Source: Talinum fruticosum (taxonomy: Eukaryota; Streptophyta; Magnoliopsida; Caryophyllales; Talinaceae). Taken from it: a stretch of 64,000 bases of DNA. A program made the position numbers and the translations under genes. This document shows, one piece after another, positions 35,432 through 47,393 of this stretch. The stretch spans positions 835,501 to 899,500 of the forward strand of contig JAITYX010000062.1 in the NCBI GenBank assembly GCA_021018815.1, written 5' to 3'. The number at the start of each line of letters is the position of its first letter. The first letter of the stretch is position 1. Below the pieces are notes generated by a model. It was not told where the DNA came from. It was given only the letters and a program-made list of their open reading frames with translations, and ran no database searches.

Positions 35432-36789
35432 ATTAAACAACCAACTCCATATATTTGGACACATAGGAATTACCCGTCACATAAAGAGACTCCGATAACT
35501 ACAAAGTGGTTTCATAAAAGATTCTCAAAAAAGGAAAAAATGCAACAACCTTTTTCCAATCATTGGAATTGGGTGATCTCTTTTAATAAAAGAACCACAT
35601 TTTAATTTTCCAAATTACTAAATGTCTTTCTAAATTTCAAAATACATTCAAGTATCAAAATAGTGGAGTTCTACCTTGTGTCAACATCTAATGAATAAAA
35701 CTTTTCTCTTTAATACCTTCCTCCTACATACAAGCCTTGAAAATTTTCAAGTCTTTCATGTAAAGTCCTCAAAAATCTCACAGTAGTACGAATTTTAAAA
35801 GTTAATGGATAACATCCTTTAATCCATCTTTCACAACAAGATTCCAAATATGTGTTGCACATCTCATATGTAAGTAATTTCTATCCAACACAATACCTCC
35901 TCAATATGGTTAATTCTTCTTTTCAAGTATTGAATGACCACATCATTTGAACTTGTATTTAATTGAATACTTCTCAATCACCCTCCCAATAAGTTCCTTA
36001 GAATGTTAGCAACATGACAAAATTGAATATCTTTTTATGCAAATTCCAATCATCATCAATAAAATGTGCAGTGAGATACATATAGCTTAAATTTTGACCC
36101 AATGTGCAAGTATCAAACATGTTCTTCATGGCAAGTTCTGAAAGAAATGATTTAACTTTCTTCTTTCATCAATAAAGAGAGAATAACAATCTCTAACTAT
36201 TTTGTATCTTGAAGGGGAACAAAATCAGGATGCATGCTCTTACAAAAACCATAAAAACCTCTTGTTCAACAAACATGAAAGGTAACTCATCAATGATAAT
36301 CATCTTAATAAGTTCTTTCTTACTAACTTATTGATCAAATTGCCAATATAAAGGAACATCCACATGTTCAATAGACCCATCCTCTTTAACAGTTTTCATT
36401 TTTTGAAAACTAAGAAATATTTGTGATTGATCCAAGTTAGCAGGAAATTTTTGCATCTTTGGAGATGATTTTTCATAACATTTGTCCCATTTTTAGAAGA
36501 AGCATGAAGCAATTTTTCACAATATTTACATTCAACTGCCCCCTCACTTTCTGATTGTTCAAAGTGATCCCAATATATGGACTTTTTTTTTCTTTTTTTC
36601 AGAACGACTTACATTGGGTTTTAGTGGCTTACTTCCCTTGGTTCCACTAGCATTTGCCTCCTTTGATGACTGTTTCTTCATCTTCTTTGGAACCACTTTC
36701 TCTACGTCATCATTGTCATTATCATCATCAACAATTATGTTCATGTGAGTATTTATATCTCTCGTATCATTGCTAGAACTTGAAAACAT
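35432..36789 (-). pseudogene. hAT transposase, N-terminal half with BED zinc finger
   Basis: The minus-strand frame opens at 36789 (MFSSSSNDTRDINTHMN...), with an acidic stretch and then a Lys-rich basic stretch that could be a nuclear signal. A poly-A slip near 36590 shifts the frame. The BED zinc finger follows (about 36580-36470): HFEQSESEGAVECKYCEKLL, then NVMKNHLQRC. Further down are a THFIDDDWNLH-type block (LTAHFIDDDWNLHKK, about 36065) and LDVDTR.NSTILILE (about 35690), the start of the hAT catalytic core. Many stops interrupt it. It ends at the CACTA junction at 35431 and continues at 17985. Together the two halves cover the full RICESLEEPER-like order. Confidence 0.8.
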
Positions 36790-36913
36790 TATATCCTACA
36801 AAAAAGTAAGCAAGGTATTAATTTAATTGCATAGTTTAAACCGTCGCCGGATAAGAAATAGAACAACAGGGGAAAAGGAAAGAAATCTTACCATCGTAAT
36901 TGTTACCATTGTT

Positions 36914-39257
36914 TAGACTCGGCAAAACCGACTCGAACCGAATGGGTCAACCCGAACAACCCGAAACCCAAACCGAACCGACATCCGAAACATTTGAACC
37001 GATTTTGACCCGAAAATCGAAATGAACCGACCCGAACCGAACCGACCCGAAATGTAATGAACCCGATTTAGACCCGAACCGAAACGACCCGACCCGAAAC
37101 CGAAACCGACCCGAAACCGAAACCGACCCGAAATATAATTAACCCGATTACGACCCGAACCTAATCAAAACCGAACCGAATCGAACCGAACCGAATCGGA
37201 CCCGAATTCGAATAAAAGTGACCCAAACCCAACTCGACTCGAATTTGAATTTGACCCAACCCCCATTTTTTTGGCAAGTCTCTCATAAGAGAGGGAGCTT
37301 TCCCTCCAAAATCTAGTTTATTTTTTTATTTTATTTTTGTTCCTTTTTTGACAACTAAAATAAGAGAGGGAGCTTTCCTCCAAAATCTAATTGTAATTTT
37401 TGACAAAAATTTTGATTTTTACTAGAGTAGAAGTAGAGATGAAAATCTTGATTTTTGTTAAACAAATAAGAGGAAAAAAATAAAAGTTGGAAATTTTTAT
37501 ATTATAACTTTATAAGATATTATTAACAGAATTAATCAATAAGTTTAGAGAATTTACATTACAAAATAAGTTATTATTTTATTCATGAAAATGAAGGTAA
37601 AATATATAATTTAAAGAATAATAAAACGTGTAAATGTATATGTAATTTAAAGAATAGCGAAATATGTGTAAATATATAAATAATTTAAAAAATAATGAAA
37701 TATGCGTACAATATGTAATTTAATTTATATAAATAAGTTCAATTCGAATTGTATTAGTTTTCACTTTGATTTAGCAAGTTTATTTGGGATTATATTGACT
37801 CAAACTTATCTAAGTCGGGTCCGTTTAATGTTAAATATAATCATTACATGAGTAAGTTAAGTACTTAACTAATATCAATGAGACTTGGTTTAGTAAATTA
37901 GTAGTCATTACCATGTCTCATTATCTCACAACTCTGTTTTTATTAATCTGTACTAGTTTGAATTTGACCAAATTGATATTAAATTTAGCTCTAGATTAAT
38001 GTTCAAATTAGTTCAATTAATTGGTTGGAAAATTATAATACAAGATGATAATCGTAAGTCGAATGCTTATGAGTTGAGCAATAACCAATTGACTGAGTGA
38101 CTAGATATTCTTCTTAGTTGGTTATTATGACTAGTGGCCAATAAATATTCAGTTTTCATTTTGATTTATCAAGATTATTTTAGATTGTATCGACTCGAAC
38201 TTATCTAACTTATTCTAACATTATCTTTATAAATTTAACATCAAATATAATCATTCCAGAAATTCGAACCGTTGCCATTTAGTCTATTAGTATTGTTATT
38301 ATGTCGGTATCTCGCAATTTCGATTTTATTAATTTATGTAGTCTATAGACAAGTTCGGTTGAAATTGTACTAGTTCGAATTTGACCAAATCGACTTTGCA
38401 TCGTATGAAATTAAGCGTCAAATTATGGTTCACATTAGTTCAATTCATTCATTGCAAATTACAATTCATCGAGTAAATTTAGTTAATCCTAACTCTTATA
38501 TCTATCGATCTGTTGTTGTCTTGTGATTTCGTTTTTATACTTATCAATAAGTTTGAGTTGGATTATAGATATGTGACGTATTGAAATATCAACTTGGTTT
38601 ATCTTGTTTTAAATTTAGAGTAAAATATTCAAATTTTGCTTGTTTACACTTATAAGTTATGTTTTAAATTTAGAGTAAAATATTCAAATTTTGCTTGTTT
38701 ACACTTATAAGTTATATCTCTTAAAAGTTACTAGTATTTTTTTTAATCGTACAAAAATAAACGTGTAAAATAGAAAAACTAATATTAATAATATATTAAC
38801 TTTATAAAATTTTGTTTTTCTTCAACTCAAAAAGGTTTTGTAAAAAAATTTGACACTACACGACCAAATATCAATCCGGCCCAAAAGTGACCCGACTTGA
38901 TTTTAACCCAATCTAAAATTAACCTAAAATCATACTCAAAACTCACCCAAATTGACATTGACCCAACCCAACCCGAACCAAAATCAACCCAAAGTTGACC
39001 CGATCCGAAATTAACCCAAACCAAACCCGAACCGAAACCGAATGAACCCGAACGAAATTGACCCAAAATTGAACCGAACCGAAGTTAACCCGAACCGAAA
39101 CCGAATGAACCCGAATGAGATTGACCCGAAGTTGACCCGAACCGAAGTTGACCCGAACCCGAAACCGAACCGAACTCGAATAAGATCGACCTGAAGTTAA
39201 CCCGAACCGAACTAACTCGAACCGAACCCGAACCGAATGACCCGATTGCCGGGTCTA
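36914..39257. mobile_element. Non-autonomous hAT element (hAT-2), TSD CCATTGTT
   Basis: The left end reads TAGACTCGGCAAAACCG and the right end is the inverse of TAGACCCGGCAATCGGG. A perfect 8-bp duplication, CCATTGTT, flanks it (36906-36913 and 39258-39265). Both ends (36925-37260 and 38865-39245) consist of diverged CCGAACC/CCCGAA repeats. The AT-rich middle has no coding sequence. It lies upstream of the interrupted hAT transposase gene, which may have been its promoter region. Confidence 0.87.
38606..38715. repeat. Perfect 55-bp tandem duplication
   Basis: Two identical 55-bp copies (38606-38660 and 38661-38715), each starting GTTTTAAATTTAGAG and ending TATAAGTTAT, lie head to tail inside hAT-2. 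Perfect identity in AT-rich sequence points to a recent slip or an assembly duplication. Confidence 0.9.
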
Positions 39258-39813
39258 CCATTGTTCGAGAAGTTATGTAAAACCACCGGTTTCACTATTC
39301 GGGGGAGGGATTGTAGTGGAGAACACCTCAAATCTTGGAATTTAATAATCGTAGAAAAAAATAACAATTACATAACAAGAAGGGGAAGAAGTGGAGAACA
39401 TCTCGAGAGAGGAAGAGAGAAAGGAGGTGTCGCTGACCGTGACCGTGAAGACGAACGTCGCCACTGCCGGATCTATAGACCACCATCGCAACCACCGGAA
39501 AACACAATAGAGCTATAAGTTTGGCAAGAGGAGGACCCAAGCCAGGAGCAATTGAGTCGATCTAAGAGAGTGAGAGAGGCGAGGGGAGTGAGAGAGTTCC
39601 AATGATCTTAGTGTTTTTGAAATGACTTTGTGGCTTAAAAACCTAGGAATGAAAATTCGGTTTGATTCGGCATTAACCAAAATTTTCATCGGTTGAACTG
39701 ACATCAAATCATGATTTGCTCGATTAAGTGAACATATTTTTACCTAAAAATTTGCTCGGTTAACAAAAATTTTGGTTCGGTTTTTCAATTTTGATTTTTT
39801 CTGCTCACCTCTA

Positions 39814-40410
39814 CTTAAAATACGAATATTGCCTATGCTATATTAAGGAATATTTTTCTTTAATAATTAGTAGGCAAATAAGCCACAAATACATACATAT
39901 AAATGTAAATATAGGTTCAACTATTTGACAATAACAGTTAGTCTACAAGATAAAAACTAAAATATCATATAAAAACCTGGCAAATCTATTGCACCTGAGT
40001 TTAAACTAATTATTGAAGGTGTAAGAAAATATTTGTACTTTTGAAGTGTAGATGCGACATAAATTTCATTTACATTGAACATTAGTACAAGAGTTGTTTA
40101 GATTTATATTAAAGACCTATTTCATACATGGATTTTTATAGTGTATTCAATAACTAAGCGTAAGTGTCATCGTGGACACGCAAAAGATTAAAGGAAGCAA
40201 CAAACCATCGATGGATTATGAATAATGGACAAGATTCAGGCAAAATTGAAGAGTGAAAAGGTTATTATGTCAATCAAAACTGTATATGATCACCTTATGC
40301 AGGGCCTTTGGGTTCAATCTTTGATAAGGCCTTTGAATCAATCTTTGATCATTATGGTTTGATGAAATTGGGAGGAAAGGCGAGCCACAATTGTTCAACA
40401 AAGATTATTG

Positions 40411-40483
<73 letters not shown>

Positions 40484-41249
40484 CCAAGATATTCACTAAA
40501 ATTATTCAATTTTTCAATAAAAGATGTCTTTTATTACTTCTTTGTCTAGTGGAGAGCTTCTCCCTCCAGAGAACATCTCGTAATGATGGTGAAGAGAGGA
40601 CACCCTAAGAAATCTTAACAATTAAGATCAGAAAAATCGGGATCGAAGACTTGACGCTTGATGAAGAAGTCTGGAGTAAACCAAGATATGCCACTACCTG
40701 GTGGAAATGCACTAAATGATAAGGAGTGTGAGATTCAAACCCTACCACATGCAGAGGATGATTCTGAGACTTCATTTAGAAAAATTAGAAAGAAAGAAAA
40801 AAATGTGAAAAATAAATTTATTTTCTTTGTTTGAATTAAAGAAAAAGGAAGCAAAAAAGTTTGATAGAAAAAAATGTGAAAAATTTTGTCAATTTGATTA
40901 ATAATATTTTTCTTTCAAAATTGAGAGTAAAATGGAAAGAAAATTTCATATAAACAGAAAGAGACAAAAAAGAGGGCTTCAATTAATTAAGATCATTGAC
41001 GATTATGTCTCTTCTATGATAACAATAGTGGATAGACAAGAAAAATAAAGTGACTTGCCATTGAGAATTTTTCTCTCCTTTCCATAGCAATGGTGGATGG
41101 CCAAATGTTGGAAAGTGATTATATTTTTTCCCTTTATTTTTCTTGAACCAAACACAAGGAAAAATCAATTTTTCCTTACTATTTTTCCTCTTCATTTTTT
41201 TCCATTTCAAGTTTCTTTCCAACTTATTTCCTTAAAATCAAATAGAGTT
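39814..41249. other. Intergenic stretch with a microsatellite, no gene seen
   Basis: AT-rich sequence with no supported coding frame. It contains the long AT repeat at 40413-40480. From about 40780 to 41220 it is dominated by GAAA- and TTTC-type tracts. The start of the LINE may lie in this stretch, but I could not place it. Confidence 0.4.
40413..40480. repeat. (AT)34 microsatellite
   Basis: An uninterrupted run of 34 AT dinucleotides. Such runs change length often and can block polymerases. Confidence 0.97.
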
Positions 41250-41279
41250 TGAGGGTACGCCAGTTGGAAATCCAGTATC

Positions 41280-42060
41280 AACCCCCAGCTGGTCAGGTAA
41301 AGGGAACAACTAGAACTTATTAAGCTTCAGTGTTTGCTAATGGGGATGACCTAGATTTAAATTATGAACCAATCATTGTCATTGATGGGGTTTTTGGGGT
41401 TTCAACTGCAAAAATTGATGCTATTGACATTTCAAGATGAAATGGAATTCTGGAAACCGGCACTTGTGCGTTGTGTTCTTGGTGTTAACCCACCATATCT
41501 TGTCATGGCAGGATTCTTGAGAAAATATGTACTATTCCTAATGGTCTATTCGTAGTGAGATTTGGATCGGTTGAGGAATGGGATGAAGTATTGAGTAGAA
41601 AACTGGTTTTCTTTGATAATAAGCCTATGTTGATGAAGCCAAATGGAGTGAGGACGTGAAAATAGATAATTATCAGGTCTGGAACTCAAGTATTGGGGTG
41701 CATCAAGCTTGAGCAAATTGGGCAGTCTTATTGGTCGCCCTTTTATAGCAGATAAACAAACTCGTGATAAATTTATGTTAAACTATGCTCGATTGGTGAT
41801 TGAAGTCCAATTGGATAAGGTACTGCTAGATTATATTGAATTTATAAATTAAAAGGATATCCTCCGAAAACAGAAGGTGGAATCTGAATGGAAGCCTATT
41901 CAGAGCACCGATTGTCACATTTTTGGTCATTTGTAGATATATGCTGGAAGAAACACAAAATTAAACATATATGGGTTCCTAAAAATCCCAGAAGGAAAGA
42001 GTAACCGATGAAGTGCAAATGGACGGATTTCAACTGATGAGAGGGGTTAGGAGGAACATT
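41280..42060 (+). pseudogene. LINE ORF1 remnant (DUF4283-like)
   Basis: Pieces in shifting frames read EFWKPALVRCVLGVNPPYLV (about 41440), FGSVEEWDEVLSRKLVFFDN (about 41560), ELKYWGASSLSKLGSLIGRP (about 41685) and ARLVIEVQLD (about 41790). This is the DUF4283 domain typical of plant L1 ORF1 proteins, which bind element RNA. The CCHC knuckle that usually follows is not recognisable. Several stops and frameshifts show it is dead. Confidence 0.72.
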
Positions 42061-42206
42061 CAACCAGAAATGGAAGATGGTCCAATTGTGCTGTCACCTT
42101 TTCATGTACTGCAGAAATTCACAGAAGATGCTGATGTTGAGTGTCATGGGGAAAACAAGCTGTGGGGGAGCGCCACCCCCGCCTCCCCCAACGCCCCAAC
42201 ACACAC

Positions 42207-42960
42207 ATAACAATGAATGGAATTGGAAGTTGGAATGTTAGAGGGATGCATAGACCCTCTAAACAGTTTGAAATAAAACTGTTTTTCCAGAATAACAAAA
42301 TCGGTTTGATAGGTCTGGAGACCAAAATAAGAAATGCTGCTTATAGTCATGTTTATGATCACAATTTTGCCAATTGGTGATCCTATATTAATAATCATAA
42401 GCATCCAAGAGGCAAAGTTTGGGTCTTATGGAAACTATCTGAATATCAGCTCCAAGTTCAGGGTGTACTGACCAACTTATTCATTGTGAGGTGTGTCAAC
42501 TTGGTACACATACTCAATTTTGTGCTACATTTGTGTATGTATGAATGAAATTTTACTCGGAAAACAATTATGGGTTAAACTAAGAGAAATCCAGCAAAAT
42601 GTGGAGCTCCCTTGGATAGTTTTGGGTGATTTTAACTTCGTGCTTTATCTAGAAGATAGAATTGGAGGTTACCCTGTTATAGAGGCTGAGACTATAGCTT
42701 TCAGACAATTCCTGCAGGATTGTAATCTGTATGAAATGATGAGTTCAGGTTGCTTCTACACATGGACAAACAACAAAAACTTAGAGTCTTCTCAAGAATT
42801 GATAATCTTGATTAACCAAGAGGGACAACTGTATTCGGAAGATATGCAAGCAGAATACTTACCAGCAAGAATCTCTGATCATTCCGCTATTGTTCTTAAC
42901 CTCTACTTGGAAGAGAGACCACATAATCCTGCTTTTAAACTCTGCTGTATGTAGATGGAT
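42207..42960 (+). pseudogene. LINE ORF2 endonuclease domain remnant
   Basis: The domain starts near 42213 with MNGIGSWNVRGMHRPSKQ and IGLIGLETKI, the N-terminal motifs of the exonuclease-endonuclease-phosphatase fold in L1 ORF2. After a frame change it continues at 42560-42960 with LPWIVLGDFNFVLYLEDRIG and YTWTNNK, and ends near RISDHSAIVL. The GDFN and SDH motifs carry catalytic residues and are intact. The enzyme would nick target DNA to prime reverse transcription. Stops near 42380 and frame changes break it. Confidence 0.8.
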
Positions 42961-43489
42961 TATCCAAAATTCTTAAAGTTAGTCTCAAGTTGTTAGGAAG
43001 AGCAGCCTGAAGCCAACTTCATGTATCAGCTAACTCAGAAGCTGAAGAACTTAAAAATCAAATTGAAACAGCTTCATGAGAAGAATTGGGAATGTTCATG
43101 AAAGAGTTGATACCTGCATACCCAAACTTATGGACATTCAGAAGAGAATTCAGCTTGACACCACAAATAGGTATTTACGGAACCAAGAAAAGGCACTGAG
43201 TGAGGAGCTTACTGAGGTCATGAAGGCCTCTATAAAACTTTTGAAACAGGAACGCAAAGTGCAGCCAATAGGATTGGGGGATCGATGCATAAGATCTTCT
43301 TCACATATATTAAGCAGAAGAAACGAAAAACACAAGTCCATTGGCTCTATAATAACACGCAGGAAAAATTTGTAGGAAAACAAAAAATTGTTGAGCGTAT
43401 GGTTGTATTTGACACAGACTTAATAGGAGAGCAACAATCTCAGAGAAATAGTGTGGAATGGGACATTTTCTAGTTTGGAAATATGTTAA

Positions 43490-46400
43490 GTATTCAGCTG
43501 CAGCTTCAAATCACAAGACCAATTACCAAAGAGGAAGTGAAACTAGCTATGTTTATTATTTCTGCTAACTAGTCACCAGGTCCAGATGGATATACTAGTG
43601 GCTTCTTCAAGCAGAATCGGAACGGGGTAAGGAAACTAGTAACTGAGCAATTCCAGAGTTTTTTGACACTGGCATGTTGTCAAAACGACTTAGCTGCGCT
43701 AATTTGGTCATCATCCCCAAAGTCAAAAGTCCTATTGTGGCAGGTGAGCTCAGACTGATCACTTGTTGCAATACTCAATACAAATGCATATCCAAGGTTA
43801 TTTGGTCTAGATTGAAGGATGTACTACCTACCCTGATTAGTCCTACCCAATGTGCTTTCATAAAGGAGAGGGAGTTAGTGCATAATATGATGGTTTGCCT
43901 GGAGATTCTCAAAGGTTGTACAACATATGAGTCCCATATGTGTGATGAAAATAGATTTGAGAAAAACTTATGACTCCATTCACTGGAGCTTTATTGGAGA
44001 AATTCTTAAGGGTATGAACTTCCCAGCTAATTTTAAGAATTGGATAATGACACAGTACTCGTCAATGGTGGCACAGTACTCTTCAATGGTGGATCTCATG
44101 GATTTTTTAAGGGTGAGAAACGACTTAAACAGAGGGATCCTTTGTCCCCCTTGTTGTTCGTGTTAGTAATGGAGTATTTTTCTAGAGTGATGCAGAGGAT
44201 CGTCTTTCTTAAAGTCTTTAGCATTCATCTCAAATGCAAACACCTACAACTGAGCCAACTCCACTTTATTGATGACTTGCTAGTAGACCTGGCAAAAGCG
44301 GACACCGCTTGAAAATCTGATGTGAATTTTTAGGTTTTGAACATGATTTTCTGACCCAAACCCGAAAAAAAATCGAACCCAAAAACTCACAAATCAACGG
44401 GTCAAACCCAATACAAATCCGTTTGACCCCGCAATAAAAACAATAATTTTAATTTTGTGGTTTGTTGATTGAATGGTTTATACTCATTATATAATTTCTC
44501 TTTCACTTTATCACTCTTTTAGTAATGATTATTTATCATATCAAATTATTTGGAGAGACGTTACATATTTATCACAATTATTTACAAACACTAATAATAT
44601 TTCATTTCTCAACTTCTTTCTCATAAAAAAACATCATATAAGAATATTATACATAATTAAGTTCAATAAAATATGTTTGGATTCAAATGTTGTGATATAT
44701 TAAAAATACTAAAAATGCATAAGTTATATTGATGTATTTTTGGTGAAGTAAATATACCTATTCACATCTTAAATAATATACTTTTATTTTATAGAAATAA
44801 TATTACTATAACGATGTAAAATTTTGATGTTATAATTAAAAATAATAATTTTAATTTATTATAATTCTCTAATTCCCGTGTATTTGAAACAGTTTTAGTT
44901 GTACATGAACCATAGCGCCTAGGATGGTTAATGAGCTAAATTAAAAAGAAGAGGTGAAATAAAACATCGGAACCTTAAACGAATCATTAGCGAGAACAAA
45001 TTATTATTATTCAACCCATTGTTGACCAACCTTTCATTGGCCTTATTTAAACGAGTCAAGCGAACAAGCCGCTTGACTCAATGGGGTCTTCACACATAGA
45101 TCCTAAGAAAAGTTCTGAATATTTTTTAATTTTCTTTTTAGAAAATGCAAATTCTGTACTTTTCGTAGAAATATGAGCAATTTTAAGCAAAAATATATTA
45201 AATTTTTATAATTAAAAAAATAATTGATAAAAAAGGCGCTCTCAAGCACCCGTATAACTCTGATATATGACCGTCCGTATTTTACCGAACTTGAAATACA
45301 TCCGACCCGTATTTTACCCGAAACCTGAATACCCCGGCCCCGTATTTAACCCACTCGCCTGAATTGACTGGTTTGCTTGCTAATCTTCTGTAAGGTAGAG
45401 AAAAGGTCCATCCAGTACATCAAAGGCCTTTCTAAGACCTGCTCAGACCAACGTGGTCTGCACATAAATGAAAGCAAATCTCAAATTTTCTTTGGTGAGT
45501 TAACTGATGATCAAAGATCAGAGCTAGCTCATATTTCAGGCTTCAATCTGGGAATGCTTCTATTTAAATACCTTGGAGTCTCCATTTCTTCCTCGATTAA
45601 ATGCAATGGACTGCCAAATACTGTTAGATAAACTGACAGCAAAGATATAAATTTGAAGGACCAGAAACCTATCTTATGCTACTAGACTAGTGCTAATCAA
45701 CTCTGTCCTCATGGGGATTATTACTTTTTGGGCTAATGTTTTTATTATACCTCAAATGGTGATGGAGAAAGTGGAATAGATCTGTAGAAACTTTCTTCGG
45801 AGTTCAGACAGTACCACTACAAGAGTACCCCCTATAGGTTGGGCTGAAGTATGCCAAAAGAAGCAAGCTAGAGGATTTGGACTCAAAAACATGGAGATGT
45901 GAACAAAGCCCTCATGGCTAAACACATATGGGCTGTTAGTTGCAAAAAGACAACCTTTAGGTGAAATGGATCCACTCTCATTATTTAACGAACACAAACT
46001 GGTGGGATTATAAACCTACCAAGGGTACATGCTGGTATTGGAATAGAACATACAAGCTCAAACAGGTGTTTGAAGATAAATTCAAGAACAAAGACTCTGA
46101 TATCCTGACTCATTATGAGTATTTATGGCTATGTAGGGATGAAAAGAAATTACCACGGACCAAATTGGTCTGGTGTAGAAGTATAACACCCAAGCATAGT
46201 TTTATCTTCTGGCTAATGTTTCTGGAGAGATTGCCAATGAGAAGCGGACTAGTAAAGATATCCTGCCAAATATTACAACTGAATGTTGTTTATAGGAGGA
46301 GGCAGGGGAAACCTTAGAACATTTATTTTACTATTGTAAACATACTACTGCTTTGAGAAATCCGCTTTGGAACTAGCTAATTGTTACATGACAACCCAAA

Positions 46401-46680
46401 AGGACTGCTACAAAGAAACAGCAAGCTAATGAGCAACAAGTGGCCTAAAGCACTTCAACACTTGATGTCTTGCCTAGCTGCTGCTATCAACTACCAAATC
46501 TGGCAAGATAGGAATGGTAAAATCTTCCAAAAGAAACAATCAGATGCTATGAGGTGTAGCAGAAGTTTGAAGGAAAATGTGAAACAGAGAATGTCTTTCT
46601 TATATTCAAACAGTAAGAGACAAGTAGAATGGCAACAGTTTTTTATAAAGTTGAAGGGAAGGTATAGGTAATTGACAAAC
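43490..46680 (+). pseudogene. LINE ORF2 reverse transcriptase and zf-RVT remnant
   Basis: RT pieces are LVIIPKVKSPIVAGELRLIT (about 43700), CAFIKERELVHNMM (about 43850), MKIDLRKTYDSIHWSFIGEI (about 43945, first catalytic Asp), LSPLLFVLVMEYFSRVM (about 44140) and HFIDDLL (44262-44282). The FIDD motif at 44265-44276 replaces the usual FADD and keeps both Asp. The chain resumes at 45383 with IFCKVEKRSIQYIKG, ESKSQIFFG and FKYLGVSIS. A zf-RVT segment follows near 46130-46330 (PKHSFIFWLMFLERLP, then EETLEHLFY in another frame), and the C-terminal part ends at 46671. Frameshifts and the insertion inactivate it. Confidence 0.82.
44284..45375. mobile_element. Non-autonomous hAT element (hAT-3) in the LINE RT
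   Basis: It starts TAGACCTGGCAAAAG and ends with the inverse of CAAACCAGTCAA, imperfect termini of the same type as hAT-2. An 8-bp duplication with one mismatch flanks it (CTTGCTAG 44276-44283; CTTGCTAA 45376-45383). Subterminal CCCGAA/ACCCG-type repeats occur at 44352-44430 and 45270-45350. The AT-rich middle has no coding sequence. Removing it rejoins the LINE frame. Confidence 0.8.
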
Positions 46681-46771
46681 CTTCCTTTAAGGTGGCTGGA
46701 TTCCTAGATGCTTATAATGTGTAAAGATGACTTGTTTTCATAATGAAATTATTCTTACCCAAAAACAAATT

Positions 46772-46910
46772 CACTAAAAAAATTTCTAATGTTCCCAAAA
46801 AGATTTCATGTTCACTAAAACAATTCAAATATTCACTAAAAATTATTCTAATATTCATTCAAAAAATATTCTAATGTTCACCAAAAGTTATTTAAAAATT
46901 CACTTAAGTC
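46772..46910. repeat. Degenerate ~22-bp tandem repeat
   Basis: About six units follow the pattern TTCACTAAAAAATTCTAATG with substitutions, directly downstream of the LINE. A related piece recurs near 47105-47140. 46911-47388 is otherwise AT-rich with no gene. Confidence 0.6.
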
Positions 46911-47393
46911 TCTATTAAAAAAAAAAAACTACACTTAAAAATATCCTAATCTTTACTAGAAAATAATTTGATGCTTATAAAGGATGTGTTTAAATTAACA
47001 TTTATAAAAGTGTTTATCACCACTAACAGTTCATAACAGCTCTAAACAATTCATAATAACATGTGTTTCCAAAATGGGATATAAAGGTAAGGACCGTAAT
47101 TCTTCTAATATTCATTAAAATAATTTTAATGTCCGTTAAATCAAAACTGAGTAATTTTGACCCAAAAAAATAGAAATGTAAAGAATATTTTTTAAAATAA
47201 AAAATTGTCAGAGGTATAAATTTTCCAAAAAAAAAAAAAGAAAAAAAGTTCAAGAATTTAAAAAAGGGTAGTAGTTCATGGGATACAAACTTACGAACCC
47301 CTCCGACAGACATATATAACCATTGTTACCACCTGAGCGAATAAATACATGTATACGCATTTCCTGAGTGCGTCCCAATATGATGTGCATCGT

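Larger units (their letters stand above)
16598..39813. mobile_element. Possible full extent of the interrupted hAT element
   Basis: The right end near 39802-39813 reads TGCTCACCTCTA, the inverse of a hAT-style terminus (TAGAGGTGAGCA). The left end near 16598 reads TATTTGAGCAAAATCGG, a partial match. Both ends lead into subterminal ACCGA/TCGGTT repeats (16615-16780 and 39655-39790). No convincing 8-bp target duplication was found (TAATATGT against CTTAAAAT), so the outer limits are tentative. 39266-39650 would be the transposase 5' flank, with GA-rich leader sequence. Confidence 0.35.
41250..46760 (+). mobile_element. L1-type LINE, broken and split by a hAT element
   Basis: The order is a DUF4283-type ORF1, an endonuclease, a reverse transcriptase and a zinc-binding zf-RVT segment, as in plant L1 LINEs. 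All frames are broken. The RT is interrupted at 44284-45375 by a hAT element and continues after it. The 5' end is not defined, and the 3' end lies near 46760 without a clear poly-A tail or target duplication. Confidence 0.83.

Noticed and set aside
37000..37260. CCGAACC arrays as telomere-like DNA
   Set aside because: The unit differs from the plant telomere repeat and the array is bounded by hAT ends with an 8-bp duplication.
38827..39066. Gly/Ser/Phe-rich minus-strand frame
   Set aside because: It is a translation of the CCGAACC repeat of hAT-2.
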